NCBI RefSeq assembly: GCF_020616555.1
Contig: NZ_CP085173.1
Coordinates: forward strand, 5,906,001 to 5,970,000
DNA: 64,000 bases
DNA from: Streptomyces longhuiensis
GTDB taxonomy: Bacteria > Actinomycetota > Actinomycetes > Streptomycetales > Streptomycetaceae
Direction: 5' to 3'
Part shown: piece by piece, positions 49,400 through 59,324 of the stretch
Layout of the letters: each line of letters begins with the position of its first letter
Numbering within the stretch: position 1 is the stretch's first letter
Made by a program: the position numbers and the translations under genes
The notes under the pieces: model-generated
The model's database searches: none
The model's input: the letters and a program-made list of their open reading frames with translations, nothing else
What the model was told of the DNA's origin: nothing

Positions 49400-50857
49400 A
49401 TGTTCTTCACCTACCTGAGGCGCGAACTGCGCCGCCGCAGAAAGGCGGCCCTCGTCGTCGCCTCCGGGCTCGCGCTCGGCATCGCGCTGGTCATCGTGGT
49501 CAACTCCGTGTCCTCCGGCATGAACCAGGCCCAGGACAAGGTCCTCCAGTCCCTGTACGGCCTCGGTACCGACATGACCGTCACCAAGGCCGCCGAGGCC
49601 CCCAAGAGCGGTGAGACCGGGCGGCCGCGGTTCGAGTTCGGCGCCAAGGACGACGGCGAGGAGCAGAGCAGCGACCGCGTCATGGTGCAGGGCTTCCAGA
49701 CCCTCGCCTCGTCGACCGTCACGAAGGTCGCCGGGCAGAAGGGCGTCGCCGACTCGGTGGGCGGCCTCAGCCTCCAGGTGATGAAGGTCAGCGGCGAGTT
49801 CAAGCGCGGCCAGTTCAAGCAGGACCAGAGCGGCGGCACCACCCGCCAGGGCGGTCCGGGCGGCTCCGGCGGCCAGCCGCAGGGCCGGGTCGAGGGCGGC
49901 GGTGCCTCCTTCGACGTCAACTCCTACAGCGTGTACGGCACCGACGTGACCAAGCAGGGCCTCGGCCCCCTCACCTCCTCCAAGGTCACCAAGGGCCGTA
50001 CGTTCAAGACGTCCGAGACCGACGCCAGGGTCGCCGTGGCCGACACGTCGTACGCCAAGGAGAAGAAGCTCGCCCTCGGCGGCACCGTCAAGATCAAGGG
50101 TGTCAAGTACAAGCTCATCGGCATCGCGACGCCCGACAGTGGTGACGCGGCCGCCAACCTGTACGTGCCGCTGAAGCAGGCGCAGACCCTCGCCGGCGCC
50201 AAGAACAAGATCACCACGGTCTATGTGAAGGCGACCGACTCGCAGCAGATCTCCGCGGTCAAGGCCACCATCCAGAAGAACATCTCCGGTACGACGGTGA
50301 CCACTTCGGCGGACCTCGCCGACACCGTCTCCGGCTCCCTGTCCACCGCGTCCGACCTCGCGGCGAACGTCGGCAAGTGGCTCTCCATCGCGGTGCTCGT
50401 CGCCGCGTTCCTCGTCGCGGGGCTGCTCACCTCGTCTGCGGTCTCCCGCCGCGTACGGGAGTTCGGCACGCTCAAGGCGCTCGGCTGGAAGTCCGGCCGC
50501 GTCACCCGCCAGGTCGTCGGCGAGGCCGTCGTCAACGGGCTCGTCGGCGGCGCCCTCGGCATAGCCGTCGGCCTCGCGGGCGCCTACGCCGTCACCGCGA
50601 TCAGCCCCACCCTCACCGCCGAACTCGGCTCCGGCGCGGGCGGCGGCGCCAGGGGCGGCGGCATGGCCGTGGGCGGCCCGGGCATGCGCCAGAGCGCCGG
50701 CAAGACCCTCGACATCGCCCTCAGCGCGCCCGTCAGCGCCACCACCATCACGCTCGCCGTCGGCCTCGCCGTCGCCGGAGGCCTGATCGCCGGCGCCTTC
50801 GGCGGCTGGCGCGCCTCCCGGCTGCGCCCGGCCGACGCCCTGCGCCGCGTCGAGTAG
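49400..50857 (+). CDS. FtsX/MacB-type ABC transporter permease
   Basis: A 485-residue permease with one N-terminal membrane helix (ALVVASGLALGIALVIVVNSV), a large extracellular domain of about 290 residues containing a Gly/Gln-rich linker, and three C-terminal helices (LSIAVLVAAFLVAGLLTSSA, VVNGLVGGALGIAVGLAGAY, ITLAVGLAVAGGLIAGAFGG). The REFGTLKALGWKSGRV coupling loop and WRASRLRPADALR end are typical of the MacB/FtsX family. TAGCTT lies six bases before ATG 49400, so the mRNA may be leaderless. It works with the ATPase 50 bases downstream. Substrate unknown; envelope stress or peptide extrusion is usual. Confidence 0.9.
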   Translation: MFFTYLRRELRRRRKAALVVASGLALGIALVIVVNSVSSGMNQAQDKVLQSLYGLGTDMTVTKAAEAPKSGETGRPRFEFGAKDDGEEQSSDRVMVQGFQTLASSTVTKVAGQKGVADSVGGLSLQVMKVSGEFKRGQFKQDQSGGTTRQGGPGGSGGQPQGRVEGGGASFDVNSYSVYGTDVTKQGLGPLTSSKVTKGRTFKTSETDARVAVADTSYAKEKKLALGGTVKIKGVKYKLIGIATPDSGDAAANLYVPLKQAQTLAGAKNKITTVYVKATDSQQISAVKATIQKNISGTTVTTSADLADTVSGSLSTASDLAANVGKWLSIAVLVAAFLVAGLLTSSAVSRRVREFGTLKALGWKSGRVTRQVVGEAVVNGLVGGALGIAVGLAGAYAVTAISPTLTAELGSGAGGGARGGGMAVGGPGMRQSAGKTLDIALSAPVSATTITLAVGLAVAGGLIAGAFGGWRASRLRPADALRRVE

Positions 50858-50907
50858 CCGCACCGCGCGGCCTCCCGAACACCTCTACGTACCGCAGGAG
50901 TTGCACC

Positions 50908-51594
50908 ATGTATCAGCTGAGAGGCGTCACCAAGCAGTACCGGCGCGGCAAGGACACCGTCGACGCGCTCGCCGGGGTGGACCTGACCATCGGCGACGGC
51001 GACCGGCTCGTCATCCAGGGCCCCACCGGCGGCGGCAAGTCCACCCTCCTCCAGATGCTCGGCGGGCTCGACCGGCCGACCGCGGGCAGCATCGAGCTCG
51101 ACGGCGTCGACCTGGCGAAGCTCCCGGAGGCGCGGCTCACCAAGTTCCGCGCCGAGTCCATCGGGTTCGTGTTCCAGAGCTTCAACCTGATCCCGACACT
51201 GAACGCCCAGGAGAACGTCGAGACGGCCCTCGTGCCGCTCGGCCTCAAGGCCGCCGACCGCCGCGAACGCGCCGCGCAGGCCCTGAACTCGGTCGGCCTC
51301 GGCGAGCGGCTCGGTCATCTGCCCTCGGAGATGTCCGGCGGCCAGCAGCAGCGCGTCGCCATCGCCCGCGCCCTCGTCAAGAACCCCAAGGTGCTGCTCG
51401 CCGACGAGCCCACCGGAAACCTCGACGAGTCCATGCGCGACGAGATCATGGACGTGCTCGAGACCATGTGGAAGGAGCACGGGCTGACCTTCATCATGGT
51501 CACCCACGACTCGTCGATCGCCCGCAGGGCGCCGCGGCTCGCCACCATCCGCAAGGGCCGGATCACCATCACCGAAAACTCAAAAGCTGTCTGA
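50908..51594 (+). CDS. ABC transporter ATP-binding protein (LolD/MacB type)
   Basis: A 228-residue ATPase partner of the preceding permease. Walker A GPTGGGKST, Q-loop in FVFQSFNLIPTLNAQENV, signature MSGGQQQRVAIARAL, Walker B VLLADEPTGNLD and the H-loop His in MVTHDSSIA are intact. The usual S in GPSGSGKST is replaced by T and G (GPTGGGKST). A good AGGAG ribosome site precedes ATG 50908. A hairpin terminator follows. Confidence 0.93.
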   Translation: MYQLRGVTKQYRRGKDTVDALAGVDLTIGDGDRLVIQGPTGGGKSTLLQMLGGLDRPTAGSIELDGVDLAKLPEARLTKFRAESIGFVFQSFNLIPTLNAQENVETALVPLGLKAADRRERAAQALNSVGLGERLGHLPSEMSGGQQQRVAIARALVKNPKVLLADEPTGNLDESMRDEIMDVLETMWKEHGLTFIMVTHDSSIARRAPRLATIRKGRITITENSKAV

Positions 51595-51623
51595 TTTCGA
51601 TCGCTTCAGTGCACAACCGGTGT

Positions 51624-51652
51624 CCCCCCTGCATCATCTCTCTGCAGGGGGG
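51624..51652 (+). terminator. Terminator of the ABC operon
   Basis: CCCCCCTGCA (51624-51633) pairs perfectly with TGCAGGGGGG (51643-51652) around a nine-base loop. Confidence 0.85.
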
Positions 51653-51697
51653 CCGCTTGGGTCTCCCGCCGGTGAACTACCGTCACCAGGGGGAAAG

Positions 51698-54600
51698 TTG
51701 CACAGACAGGCACGAATAACCTCAAAGAGACTGAGCGCCACGACGGTGGCCGCCGCGGCGGCCGTCGTCCTCACCGCGGGTCTGACCGCCCCGGCCGTGG
51801 CCGCCGCCCCCGCGGCGCAGTCCGGCGAGGCCGCGAAGGCCGCGCCCAAGCAGCACATCACGCTCATCACCGGCGACCGCGTCACCCTCGACGCGAAGGG
51901 GAAGCCGGTCGGCTACCAGCACGCCAAGGGCCGTGAGCACATCCCCGCGCAGACGCGCACCGTCGGCGGCCACACCCTCGTGGTGCCGGCCGACGCACAG
52001 CGCCTGGTCGCGAGCGGCAAGCTCGACCAGCGGCTCTTCGACGTCACCGAGCTCTCCAAGTCGGCCAACCGCAAGGCCCAGAAGCACGGCCTCAAGGTGA
52101 TCGTCGGCTACCGGGGCACAGCGACCGCCGCCCGCGCCGACGTGCGCGACGCGGGTGACACGACGGTCCGCAGGACCCTCAAGTCCCTGAACGCGGACGC
52201 CGTCACCACGCCCAAGCAGGACGCCACCCGCCTCTGGGACGCCGTCACGACCTCGCGGGGCTCCACCGCCTCCGGCATCAGCCGTATCTGGCTCGACGGC
52301 GTACGCAAGGCCAGCCTCGACAAGTCGGTCCCGCAGATCGGCGCCCCCAAGGCGTGGGCGGCCGGCTACGACGGCAAGGGCGTCAAGATCGCCGTCCTGG
52401 ACACGGGCGTCGACGCGACCCACCCCGACCTCAAGGGCCAGGTCGTCGGCGAGAAGAACTTCTCCACCTCCGCCGACGCGGTGGACCGTTTCGGCCACGG
52501 CACGCACGTCGCGTCCATCGCCGCCGGTACGGGAGCCAAGTCGGGCGGCAAGTACAAGGGCGTCGCCCCCGGGGCCAAGCTGCTCAACGGCAAGGTCCTC
52601 AGCGACGACGGCTACGGCGACGACTCCGGCATCCTCGCCGGCATGGAGTGGGCGGCCGACCAGGGCGCCGACGTCGTCAACCTCAGCCTCGGCGGCGGTG
52701 ACACCCCCGAGATCGACCCGCTCGAGGCCGAGGTCAACAAGCTGTCCGCCGAGAAGGGCATCCTGTTCGCCATCGCCGCGGGCAACGAAGGCGAGTTCGG
52801 CGACTCGACCGTCGGCTCCCCGGGCAGCGCGGACGCCGCCCTGACCGTCGGCGCGGTCGACGGCAACGACAAGCTGGCCGACTTCTCCAGCCGCGGCCCG
52901 CGCGTCGGGGACGGCGCCGTCAAGCCGGACGTCACGGCCCCCGGCGTCGACATCACGGCCGCCGCCGCCCCGGGCAGCGTCATCGACAAGGAGGTCGGCG
53001 AGAACCCCGCCGGCTACCTCACGATCTCCGGTACGTCGATGGCGACCCCGCACGTCGCGGGCGCCGCCGCGATCCTCAAGCAGGAACACCCGGACTGGAA
53101 GTCCACCGAGCTCAAGGGCGCCCTCACCGGCTCCACCAAGGGCGGCAAGTACACGCCGTTCGAGCAGGGTTCGGGCCGCATCCAGGTCGACAAGGCCATC
53201 ACGCAGACCGTGTTCGCCGAGCCCGTCTCGGTGAGCTTCGGCGTCGCGCAGTGGCCGCACACCGACGATGCCGCGCTCACCAAGAAGGTGACGTACAGGA
53301 ACACCGGTGACAAGGACGTCACCCTCGACCTGACGGCCACCGGGACCAACCCGAAGGGCCAGGCCGCCCCGGCCGGCTTCTTCAAGCTCGGTGCGACGAA
53401 GGTGACCGTCCCCGCGGGCGGCACCGCCTCCGTGGACCTGACCGCGAACACGAAGCTCGGCGGCACCGTCGACGGCGCGTACTCCGCGTACGTCGTGGCG
53501 ACGGGCGGCGGCCAGACCGTGCGCACCGCGGCCGCCGTGCAGCGCGAGGTCGAGTCGTACGACGTGACGCTCAAGCACATCGGGCGTGACGGCAAGGACG
53601 CCCAGGGCTATGAGACGTCCCTGGCCGGCATCGGCACGGACGCGTACTTCGACGCCTACGACCCGAACTCGGGCACCGTCAAGGTCCGTGTCCCCAAGGG
53701 CAGTTACACCCTGAACGAGTACCTGGTGGCCGACCCCGAGGACTTCTCCAAGGGCGCCGACTGGCTGGTGCAGCCGAAGCTGGACGTCACCAGGAACACG
53801 ACGGTCACGCTCGACGCCCGCACCACCAAGCCCGTCGACGTCACCGTCCCGGACGCCGCCGCCAAGGGCATCCTGGCCGTGCCCGAGTTCACGCTCGACA
53901 CCGCCGATTCCTCGTCCGGCTACGGCTGGATCCTGGACTCGTACACCAACTTCCGCACCGCCGGCCTCGGCCCGGAGCCGACCGGCGTCAAGCTCCAGCA
54001 GCAGTGGACCGGCGTGTGGGCGAAGGGCGCCGACACCGAGTACGACACCGTCGCGGGCGGCACCGTCAAGAAGCTCGCCACCGGCTACACCAAGCACTAC
54101 AAGGCGAGCGACCTGGCCACGGTGAAGGTCGGTCTCGGCGGAGCGGCCAAGGACAAGACCGGATCCGTGGGCGCGAGCGGCATGCTGCCCGTCAGCTCCG
54201 GCGGCTGGTCCGTCGCCGTCGACCAGAAGCTTCCCGGCACCCGCACCCTGCACCTGTCCACCGGCGACAAGGCGAAGTGGGGCCTGAACTTCTCGCAGAA
54301 CGGCCCCGAGGACAGCGACGGCTTCCCGACCGAGGAGGCCTCCTACACGCTGGGCACCCCCCAGTCGTTCCAGGGCGGCAAGGCCTACGAGAAGACGTTC
54401 AACACCGGCGTCTTCGGCCCCCGCATCGGCGGTGACTACGGCGTCTACCGCGACGGCAACGAGATCTACGGCAACCTGCCGATGTACGCCGACGGCAAGA
54501 CCCACGCCGGCTACTCGCAGTACCTCTCGGTGAAGACCACCCTCTACAAGGGCAGCACCAAGGTCGGCGAGAACGACGACCCGCTGGTGGGCGAGCAGCC

Positions 54601-55048
54601 CTTCAAGGTCACCTCCGGCGACGCCGAGTACAAGCTGTCGACGTCCATCAAGCGCAGCGTCAAGATCGCCGCGGCCTCCACCCGCGTCGACGCCAGCTGG
54701 ACGTTCCGCTCGAAGAAGCCGGCCTCCTCCGCCGAGGCGGCCAAGCTGCCGCTGTCCACGGCCCGCTTCGCCGCGGCCGTCGGCCTCGACAGCACCGCCC
54801 CCGCCGACAAGACCCAGTCGGTCCCCGTCACCGTCCAGGGCGCGGCCGCGGGCAGCAACCTCAAGTCGCTGGCCGTGTACGTCTCCTACGACTACGGCCA
54901 GACGTGGAAGAAGCTGGACGTCAAGAACGGCAAGGTCACCGTGAAGAACCCGGCCAAGGGCAAGGCCGTCTCCTTCCACGCCAAGATCGCCGACAAGAAG
55001 GGCAACAAGTCGACGATCTCGATCTACAACGCGTACTACGGCAAGTAG
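51698..55048 (+). CDS. Large secreted subtilisin-like (S8) serine protease
   Basis: About 1116 residues. A Sec signal (RITSKRLSATTVAAAAAVVLTAG, cut near AVAAAPAA) and a propeptide (QHITLITGDRVTLDAKGKPVG) precede the S8 domain with catalytic Asp (AVLDTGVDATHPDL), His (GHGTHVASIAAG) and Ser (GTSMATPHVAGAA) and oxyanion Asn (AIAAGNEGEFG). The C-terminal 600 residues form beta-rich domains without a match I can name. The start is taken as TTG 51698 after AGGGGG, because earlier in-frame codons lie in the terminator hairpin and would add a non-signal extension. Role: extracellular protein breakdown. Confidence 0.9.
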   Translation: MHRQARITSKRLSATTVAAAAAVVLTAGLTAPAVAAAPAAQSGEAAKAAPKQHITLITGDRVTLDAKGKPVGYQHAKGREHIPAQTRTVGGHTLVVPADAQRLVASGKLDQRLFDVTELSKSANRKAQKHGLKVIVGYRGTATAARADVRDAGDTTVRRTLKSLNADAVTTPKQDATRLWDAVTTSRGSTASGISRIWLDGVRKASLDKSVPQIGAPKAWAAGYDGKGVKIAVLDTGVDATHPDLKGQVVGEKNFSTSADAVDRFGHGTHVASIAAGTGAKSGGKYKGVAPGAKLLNGKVLSDDGYGDDSGILAGMEWAADQGADVVNLSLGGGDTPEIDPLEAEVNKLSAEKGILFAIAAGNEGEFGDSTVGSPGSADAALTVGAVDGNDKLADFSSRGPRVGDGAVKPDVTAPGVDITAAAAPGSVIDKEVGENPAGYLTISGTSMATPHVAGAAAILKQEHPDWKSTELKGALTGSTKGGKYTPFEQGSGRIQVDKAITQTVFAEPVSVSFGVAQWPHTDDAALTKKVTYRNTGDKDVTLDLTATGTNPKGQAAPAGFFKLGATKVTVPAGGTASVDLTANTKLGGTVDGAYSAYVVATGGGQTVRTAAAVQREVESYDVTLKHIGRDGKDAQGYETSLAGIGTDAYFDAYDPNSGTVKVRVPKGSYTLNEYLVADPEDFSKGADWLVQPKLDVTRNTTVTLDARTTKPVDVTVPDAAAKGILAVPEFTLDTADSSSGYGWILDSYTNFRTAGLGPEPTGVKLQQQWTGVWAKGADTEYDTVAGGTVKKLATGYTKHYKASDLATVKVGLGGAAKDKTGSVGASGMLPVSSGGWSVAVDQKLPGTRTLHLSTGDKAKWGLNFSQNGPEDSDGFPTEEASYTLGTPQSFQGGKAYEKTFNTGVFGPRIGGDYGVYRDGNEIYGNLPMYADGKTHAGYSQYLSVKTTLYKGSTKVGENDDPLVGEQPFKVTSGDAEYKLSTSIKRSVKIAAASTRVDASWTFRSKKPASSAEAAKLPLSTARFAAAVGLDSTAPADKTQSVPVTVQGAAAGSNLKSLAVYVSYDYGQTWKKLDVKNGKVTVKNPAKGKAVSFHAKIADKKGNKSTISIYNAYYGK

Positions 55049-55128
55049 CCGCGACGCGTGGCGTAGGCGCACTACGCCCGCCGGTGTAGTGACGGGCACG
55101 GCCCGTTACGCCCAGCGCTGACAGCCCA

Positions 55129-55166
55129 GGTGTCCCGTCCCGACCTCATGGCCGGGGCGGGACACC
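55129..55166 (+). terminator. Hairpin after the protease gene
   Basis: GGTGTCCCG (55129-55137) pairs with CGGGACACC (55158-55166), and inner bases extend the stem. Confidence 0.75.
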
Positions 55167-55184
55167 CGTGTTTTGCTGACTGCC

Positions 55185-55955
55185 ATGACGACGCAGACAG
55201 TCGAGTACATCCGCTACCGGATCCCCGAGGACCGGTCCGCCGAGTTCCTCGCGGCCTACACGCGCGCCGCCGGCCGGCTCGCCGCGGCGCCCCAGTGCGT
55301 CGACTACGAGCTGGCGCGCTGCGAGGAGGACTTCGAGCACTTCATCCTGCGCATCACCTGGACCTCGACCGAGGACCACATCGAGGGCTTCCGCAAGTCC
55401 GACCTCTTCGAGGACTTCCTCGCCGAGATCAGGCCGTACGTCGGGAACATCGACGAGATGCGCCACTACAAGCCCACATCGGTGCGCGGCACCGGCGCGT
55501 CCGTCCCCAGCCTGTACGACTGGGCCGGCGGTGCCGAGGCCTTCGCGCGGCTCACCGACGTCTTCTACGCCAAGGTCGTCAAGGACGACCTCCTCGGCCC
55601 CCTGTTCGCGGACCTCCCGCCCGAGCACGCCGGGCACGTCGCCCTGTGGATCGGCGAGGTCTTCGGCGGCCCCGCCACCTACTCCGAACAGCAGGGCGGC
55701 CACAGCCACATGGTCGCCAAGCACGTCGGCAAGCACATCACGGAGCCGCAGCGCCGCCGCTGGGTCAATCTGATCCAGGACGCGGCGGACGAGGCGGGCC
55801 TGCCGTCCGACGCCGAGTTCCGCTCGGCGTTCAGCGCCTACGTCGAGTGGGGCACCCGGCTCGCCGTGTACTTCTCCGGCCCCGACGCGGACCGGCCCGC
55901 CGAACAGCCCGTACCGCTGTGGAACTGGGGAGCGGCGCCGCCCTACCAGCCGTAG
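55185..55955 (+). CDS. Fusion of an antibiotic-biosynthesis-monooxygenase domain and a group II truncated hemoglobin
   Basis: A 256-residue cytoplasmic protein. Residues 1-100 (VEYIRYRIPEDRSAEFLAAYTRAAG, CVDYELARCEEDFEHFILRITW, FEDFLAEIRPYV) match the ABM ferredoxin-like fold. Residues 110-245 (SLYDWAGGAEAFARLTDVFYAKVVKDDLLGPLFA, HMVAKHVGKHITEPQRRRWVNLI with the haem-ligand His) match truncated hemoglobin O. Such fusions occur in actinobacteria. Haem-bound oxygen or NO chemistry on a small substrate is likely, but none is known. ATG 55185 is used; no ribosome site is strong. Confidence 0.87.
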   Translation: MTTQTVEYIRYRIPEDRSAEFLAAYTRAAGRLAAAPQCVDYELARCEEDFEHFILRITWTSTEDHIEGFRKSDLFEDFLAEIRPYVGNIDEMRHYKPTSVRGTGASVPSLYDWAGGAEAFARLTDVFYAKVVKDDLLGPLFADLPPEHAGHVALWIGEVFGGPATYSEQQGGHSHMVAKHVGKHITEPQRRRWVNLIQDAADEAGLPSDAEFRSAFSAYVEWGTRLAVYFSGPDADRPAEQPVPLWNWGAAPPYQP

Positions 55956-55963
55956 AGGGGGCC

Positions 55964-56124
55964 TTTCGTCATCGGTCGGGTGCGCCTTCCGCTGCCGGTC
56001 GGGTGCGCTTTCCGCCGCCGGTCGGGCGGGACTGTCGTCATCGTTCGGGCGGGGCTGTCGTCACCGGTCCGGTGAGGATGTCGTCACCGTTCGGCCGGGG
56101 CTGCCGTCACCGGTCCGGGTGGGG
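55964..56124 (+). repeat. 23-bp tandem repeat, seven units
   Basis: Units start at 55964, 55987, 56010, 56033, 56056, 56079 and 56102. All share the shape T-(N)-C-C/G-N-C-A/G-T/C-C-G-G/T-T-C around a CGGTCGGG or CGTTCGGG core. The last unit runs into the 3' end of the regulator gene (stop at 56107). Confidence 0.85.
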
Positions 56125-57039
56125 CCGGAGGTTCTCGCCCAGGCCCGCCCGGACCGCGTCCGTGCCCCAGCTCGCGAGGAGGCGCAGTGCCTCGGCCGAG
56201 GGGGAGCCCGGCTCCGCGTGGTAGACCACGAGATGCTGCTCCTCGTCGTCGGGCAGGTTCATGCTCTCGTACGACAGGCTCAGCTCACCCACCAGCGGAT
56301 GCCGCAGCCGCTTCACGCCGTGGCTCTTCTCCTTGACGTCGTGCGTCGCCCACAGCCGCCTGAACTCCTCGCTCTTGACGGAGAGTTCACCCACCAGCGC
56401 CGACAGCTCCGGGTCGTCGGGGTGGCAGCCCGCGTACAGCCGCAGATAGCTGACCATGTCGGACGCCTTCGCGTCCCACTCCACGAACAGGTCGCGGTAG
56501 GCCGGGGCGAGGAACACCATCCGCGCCCAGTTCCGCTCCCGCGGCGGCAGCTCGCTCCAGTCGCCGAAGACCGCCGCGGCCATCCGGTTCCAGGCGAGCA
56601 CCTCGGAGCGCCGGCCGGACACGTACGCGGGCACGCCCTCCAGGCTGTCGAGCAGATGCCGCAGCGCCCCGCGTACCTGCTGCTGCTCCCGCGAGGCCCG
56701 CTTCTTCTTGTGCTGCTTGGGCTTGGCCAGATGCGTCAGATGCGCGTGCTCCGCGTCCGTGAGGCGCAGGGCGCGCGCGATCGCGTCGAGCACCTCCGCC
56801 GACACGTTCCGCCCGTTCCCCTGCTCCAGGCGCGTGTAGTACGCCACCGACACGCCGGCCAGCTGCGCCAGCTCCTCACGGCGCAGGCCCGGCACGCGCC
56901 GGTGCCTGCCGAAGTCCGGCAGCCCCACGTCCTGCGGCTTCAGCCGGGCCCGCCGGGTGCGCAGGAACTCGCTCAGCTCGGCACGCCGGTCCAGCGGCTC
57001 GCCGGCGGCCGGGGCGGCGCGGGTCCCGTCATCGTCCAT
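56107..57039 (-). CDS. MmyB-like HTH transcriptional regulator
   Basis: A 310-residue regulator. An XRE-type HTH ([52 protein letters not shown]) is joined to the MmyB-like ligand-binding domain ([78 protein letters not shown]). The family binds lipids or related ligands and often controls a divergent oxidoreductase. The alcohol dehydrogenase gene at 57176 is divergent and is the likely target. ATG 57039 is preceded by GGAGG and by GATACT. Confidence 0.92.
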   Translation of the reverse strand: MDDDGTRAAPAAGEPLDRRAELSEFLRTRRARLKPQDVGLPDFGRHRRVPGLRREELAQLAGVSVAYYTRLEQGNGRNVSAEVLDAIARALRLTDAEHAHLTHLAKPKQHKKKRASREQQQVRGALRHLLDSLEGVPAYVSGRRSEVLAWNRMAAAVFGDWSELPPRERNWARMVFLAPAYRDLFVEWDAKASDMVSYLRLYAGCHPDDPELSALVGELSVKSEEFRRLWATHDVKEKSHGVKRLRHPLVGELSLSYESMNLPDDEEQHLVVYHAEPGSPSAEALRLLASWGTDAVRAGLGENLRPHPDR

Positions 57040-57175
57040 GCCTCCAGTATCGCCGGGCCGCCACAGTCGTACGAAGGTGTTCCTGACCCCGCCAGTAGTA
57101 GGACCAGTGGGCGTACGCAAAGCGGGGCAAGGCCCTGAGCACGGAGGATGCCTCCGGCTGGGGCAGGCTGTATGC

Positions 57176-58228
57176 ATGACCGCACAGATCACCACCGTCA
57201 GCGCCTACGCCGCACCCTCCGCAAAGGCTCCGCTGGAGCGCACCACCATTCCGCGCCGCCCGGTGGGCGAGTTCGACGTCCTGATCGACATCAAGTTCGC
57301 CGGCATCTGCCACTCCGACATCCACCAGGCCCGCGACGGCTGGGGCGAGGGCATCTTCCCGATGGTCCCCGGCCACGAGATCGCCGGCATCGTCACCGAG
57401 GTGGGCCACGGCGTCACCAAGTTCGCCGTCGGCGACCGCGTCGGCGTCGGCTGCATGGTCGACTCCTGCCGCGAGTGCGACAACTGCAAGGCGGGCCTGG
57501 AGCAGTACTGCGCCAAGGGCAACGTCGGCACGTACAACGCCCTCGACAAGAACGGCGAGCCCACCTACGGCGGCTACTCCACCCACATCGTCGTCGACGA
57601 GAACTACACCGTCGGCATCCCCGAGGGCCTCGCCCTCGACGAGGCCGCGCCGCTGCTGTGCGCGGGCATCACCACGTACTCCCCGCTCAAGCACTGGAAC
57701 GCGGGCCCCGGCAAGAAGGTCGCCGTCCTCGGCATGGGCGGCCTCGGCCACATGGGCGTCAAGATCGCGCACGCGCTCGGCGCCGAGGTGACCGTCCTGT
57801 CGCAGTCCCTGCGCAAGCAGGAGGACGGCCTCAAGCTGGGCGCCGACCACTACTACGCGACCAGCGACCCGAAGACCTTCGAGGAGCTGGCCGGCACCTT
57901 CGACATCATCCTGTCGACGGTCTCGGCCCCGCTCGACTTCGGCGCGTTCCTCTCGCTCCTGAAGACGGACGGCGCCCTGGTGAACGTGGGCGCCCCCGAG
58001 GAGCCCATCTCCCTCAACCTGTTCTCCGTGATCGCGGGCCGCAAGTCCCTCTCGGGCTCCGGCATCGGCGGCATCCAGGAGACCCAGGAGATGCTCGACT
58101 TCTGCGCCGCGCACGGCCTCGGCGCCGAGATCGAGCTGATCGAGGCGAGCCAGATCAACGAGGCGTACGAGCGCGTGCTCGCGAGCGACGTGCGGTACCG
58201 CTTCGTGATCGACACGGCGACGATCTGA
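57176..58228 (+). CDS. Zinc-dependent alcohol dehydrogenase (cinnamyl-alcohol type)
   Basis: A 350-residue NAD(P)-dependent medium-chain dehydrogenase. Catalytic zinc ligands lie in [10 protein letters not shown] and PGHEIAGIV; the structural zinc cysteines in [15 protein letters not shown]; the nucleotide-binding [21 protein letters not shown] follows. It resembles the YahK/AdhA-like aldehyde reductases. ATG 57176 starts 136 bases from the divergent MmyB-like regulator, which probably controls it. The physiological substrate is not known. Confidence 0.93.
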   Translation: MTAQITTVSAYAAPSAKAPLERTTIPRRPVGEFDVLIDIKFAGICHSDIHQARDGWGEGIFPMVPGHEIAGIVTEVGHGVTKFAVGDRVGVGCMVDSCRECDNCKAGLEQYCAKGNVGTYNALDKNGEPTYGGYSTHIVVDENYTVGIPEGLALDEAAPLLCAGITTYSPLKHWNAGPGKKVAVLGMGGLGHMGVKIAHALGAEVTVLSQSLRKQEDGLKLGADHYYATSDPKTFEELAGTFDIILSTVSAPLDFGAFLSLLKTDGALVNVGAPEEPISLNLFSVIAGRKSLSGSGIGGIQETQEMLDFCAAHGLGAEIELIEASQINEAYERVLASDVRYRFVIDTATI

Positions 58229-58352
58229 CCCTCGCCGTTGCCCGACCCGTCACCCAGGGCAGCACCCGGGGCATTACCTGAGGCGTAATCGACGGTCCGT
58301 CCGTCCCCCGGCAGGATCGAGTCATCGAACCGATCCTGCCGGGGAGGACCTC

Positions 58353-58709
58353 ATGACCGCCTACGCCATCGCCGCTCTGCGCAACACCACCGTGCCGAAC
58401 GAAGAGGTCTTCGACTACATGGAGCGCATCCAGTCGACCCTCGACCCGTTCGACGGCCGCTTCCTCGTGCACGGCGCCCAGCCGGAGGACATCGAGGGGG
58501 CGTGGCCGGGGGGCGTCGTCGTCATCTCGTTCCCCGACAAGGCCGCGGCCCACGGCTGGTACGCCTCCGACGCCTACCAGGAGCTCATCCCGCTGCGGAC
58601 ACGGAACCTGGACGGCGAGGTGATCTTCGTCGAGGGGGTTCCGGAGGGCTACGACCCGTCGAGTACGGCCGCGCGCATGCGGGCCGAGGTGGCGCGGGGG
58701 CGCGTGTGA
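58353..58709 (+). CDS. DUF1330-family protein
   Basis: A 118-residue protein with the DUF1330 (dimeric alpha-beta barrel) pattern: [71 protein letters not shown]. The C-terminus adds about 25 charged residues. The family is found as small stand-alone proteins of unknown role. ATG 58353 has GGGGAGGA upstream. Confidence 0.88.
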   Translation: MTAYAIAALRNTTVPNEEVFDYMERIQSTLDPFDGRFLVHGAQPEDIEGAWPGGVVVISFPDKAAAHGWYASDAYQELIPLRTRNLDGEVIFVEGVPEGYDPSSTAARMRAEVARGRV

Positions 58710-58791
58710 GGCCGGCCGGGTGCCACGCCCACCGTTATGCCGGGGGCAGAACGGTGGGCCGTACCGCGTGCGCCGCTCCTACGCTGAACCC

Positions 58792-59187
58792 GTGAGCAGC
58801 CACGCGTCGAACCACGCCCGTGTCATCCCCCTGCGCCCGGACCTGTGCCCCGCTCCGGCGGAGCCTGCCGGGCGCCCGTCCAAGGAGCCGCTCTGGCGCG
58901 ACATCGTGGGGGACGTCCTGCGCCGCGAGCGCCTCGCCCAGGACCGCACGCTGAAGGACGTCGCCGACGCCGCCCGCATCTCCCTGCCGTACCTCTCCGA
59001 GATCGAGCGCGGCCTCAAGGAGGCGTCGTCGGAGGTGCTGGCGGCCGCCGCCCACGCCCTGGGCCTCGGCCTCGCCGACGTCCTGGCCCTCGGCCAGTCC
59101 GAACTGCTCCGCCTCGCCGCTCCGGCCTCACGGCCTGCCGTCCGCCGGGCGCCCCCGCGTCAGGGCGAGGTACGCCTCGCGGCGTGA
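58792..59187 (+). CDS. XRE-family HTH regulator, ClgR-like
   Basis: A 131-residue DNA-binding protein. The HTH ([56 protein letters not shown]) is close to that of ClgR, which activates Clp protease genes in actinobacteria. The Ala-rich C-terminus is short. It could be ClgR itself or a paralogue; the normal clgR context (recA/ftsK region) is absent, so a paralogue is more likely. GTG 58792 lies six bases after TACGCT (58780-58785), a leaderless promoter. Confidence 0.85.
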   Translation: MSSHASNHARVIPLRPDLCPAPAEPAGRPSKEPLWRDIVGDVLRRERLAQDRTLKDVADAARISLPYLSEIERGLKEASSEVLAAAAHALGLGLADVLALGQSELLRLAAPASRPAVRRAPPRQGEVRLAA

Positions 59188-59324
59188 GGACACCGTCCCG
59201 GACACCGTGAGCACGGCCCGTTGTCAGTGGTCGCACCTACGCTGCGAGAGCGGCTGTGCGACGGCTGCCGGACGCAGGGGTTCCTGACGTTCGGGCGGGA
59301 CGGGGAGCGGGGGCGGGGAGCGCG

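Noticed and set aside
50884..50894. CTCTACGTACC before the ABC ATPase gene as a seventh nucleoside operator
   Set aside because: It shares only CTACG with the palindrome, lacks the right half and precedes an unrelated gene.
51722..55099. A reading frame of over 1100 codons antisense to the S8 protease gene
   Set aside because: It is a by-product of high third-position GC on the sense strand. It has Val/Gly/Arg/Asp-rich composition, no domain and no ribosome site, while the sense frame has a full protease catalytic triad.
55964..56124. CRISPR array
   Set aside because: The 23-bp units abut directly with no unique spacers, and no cas genes are near.
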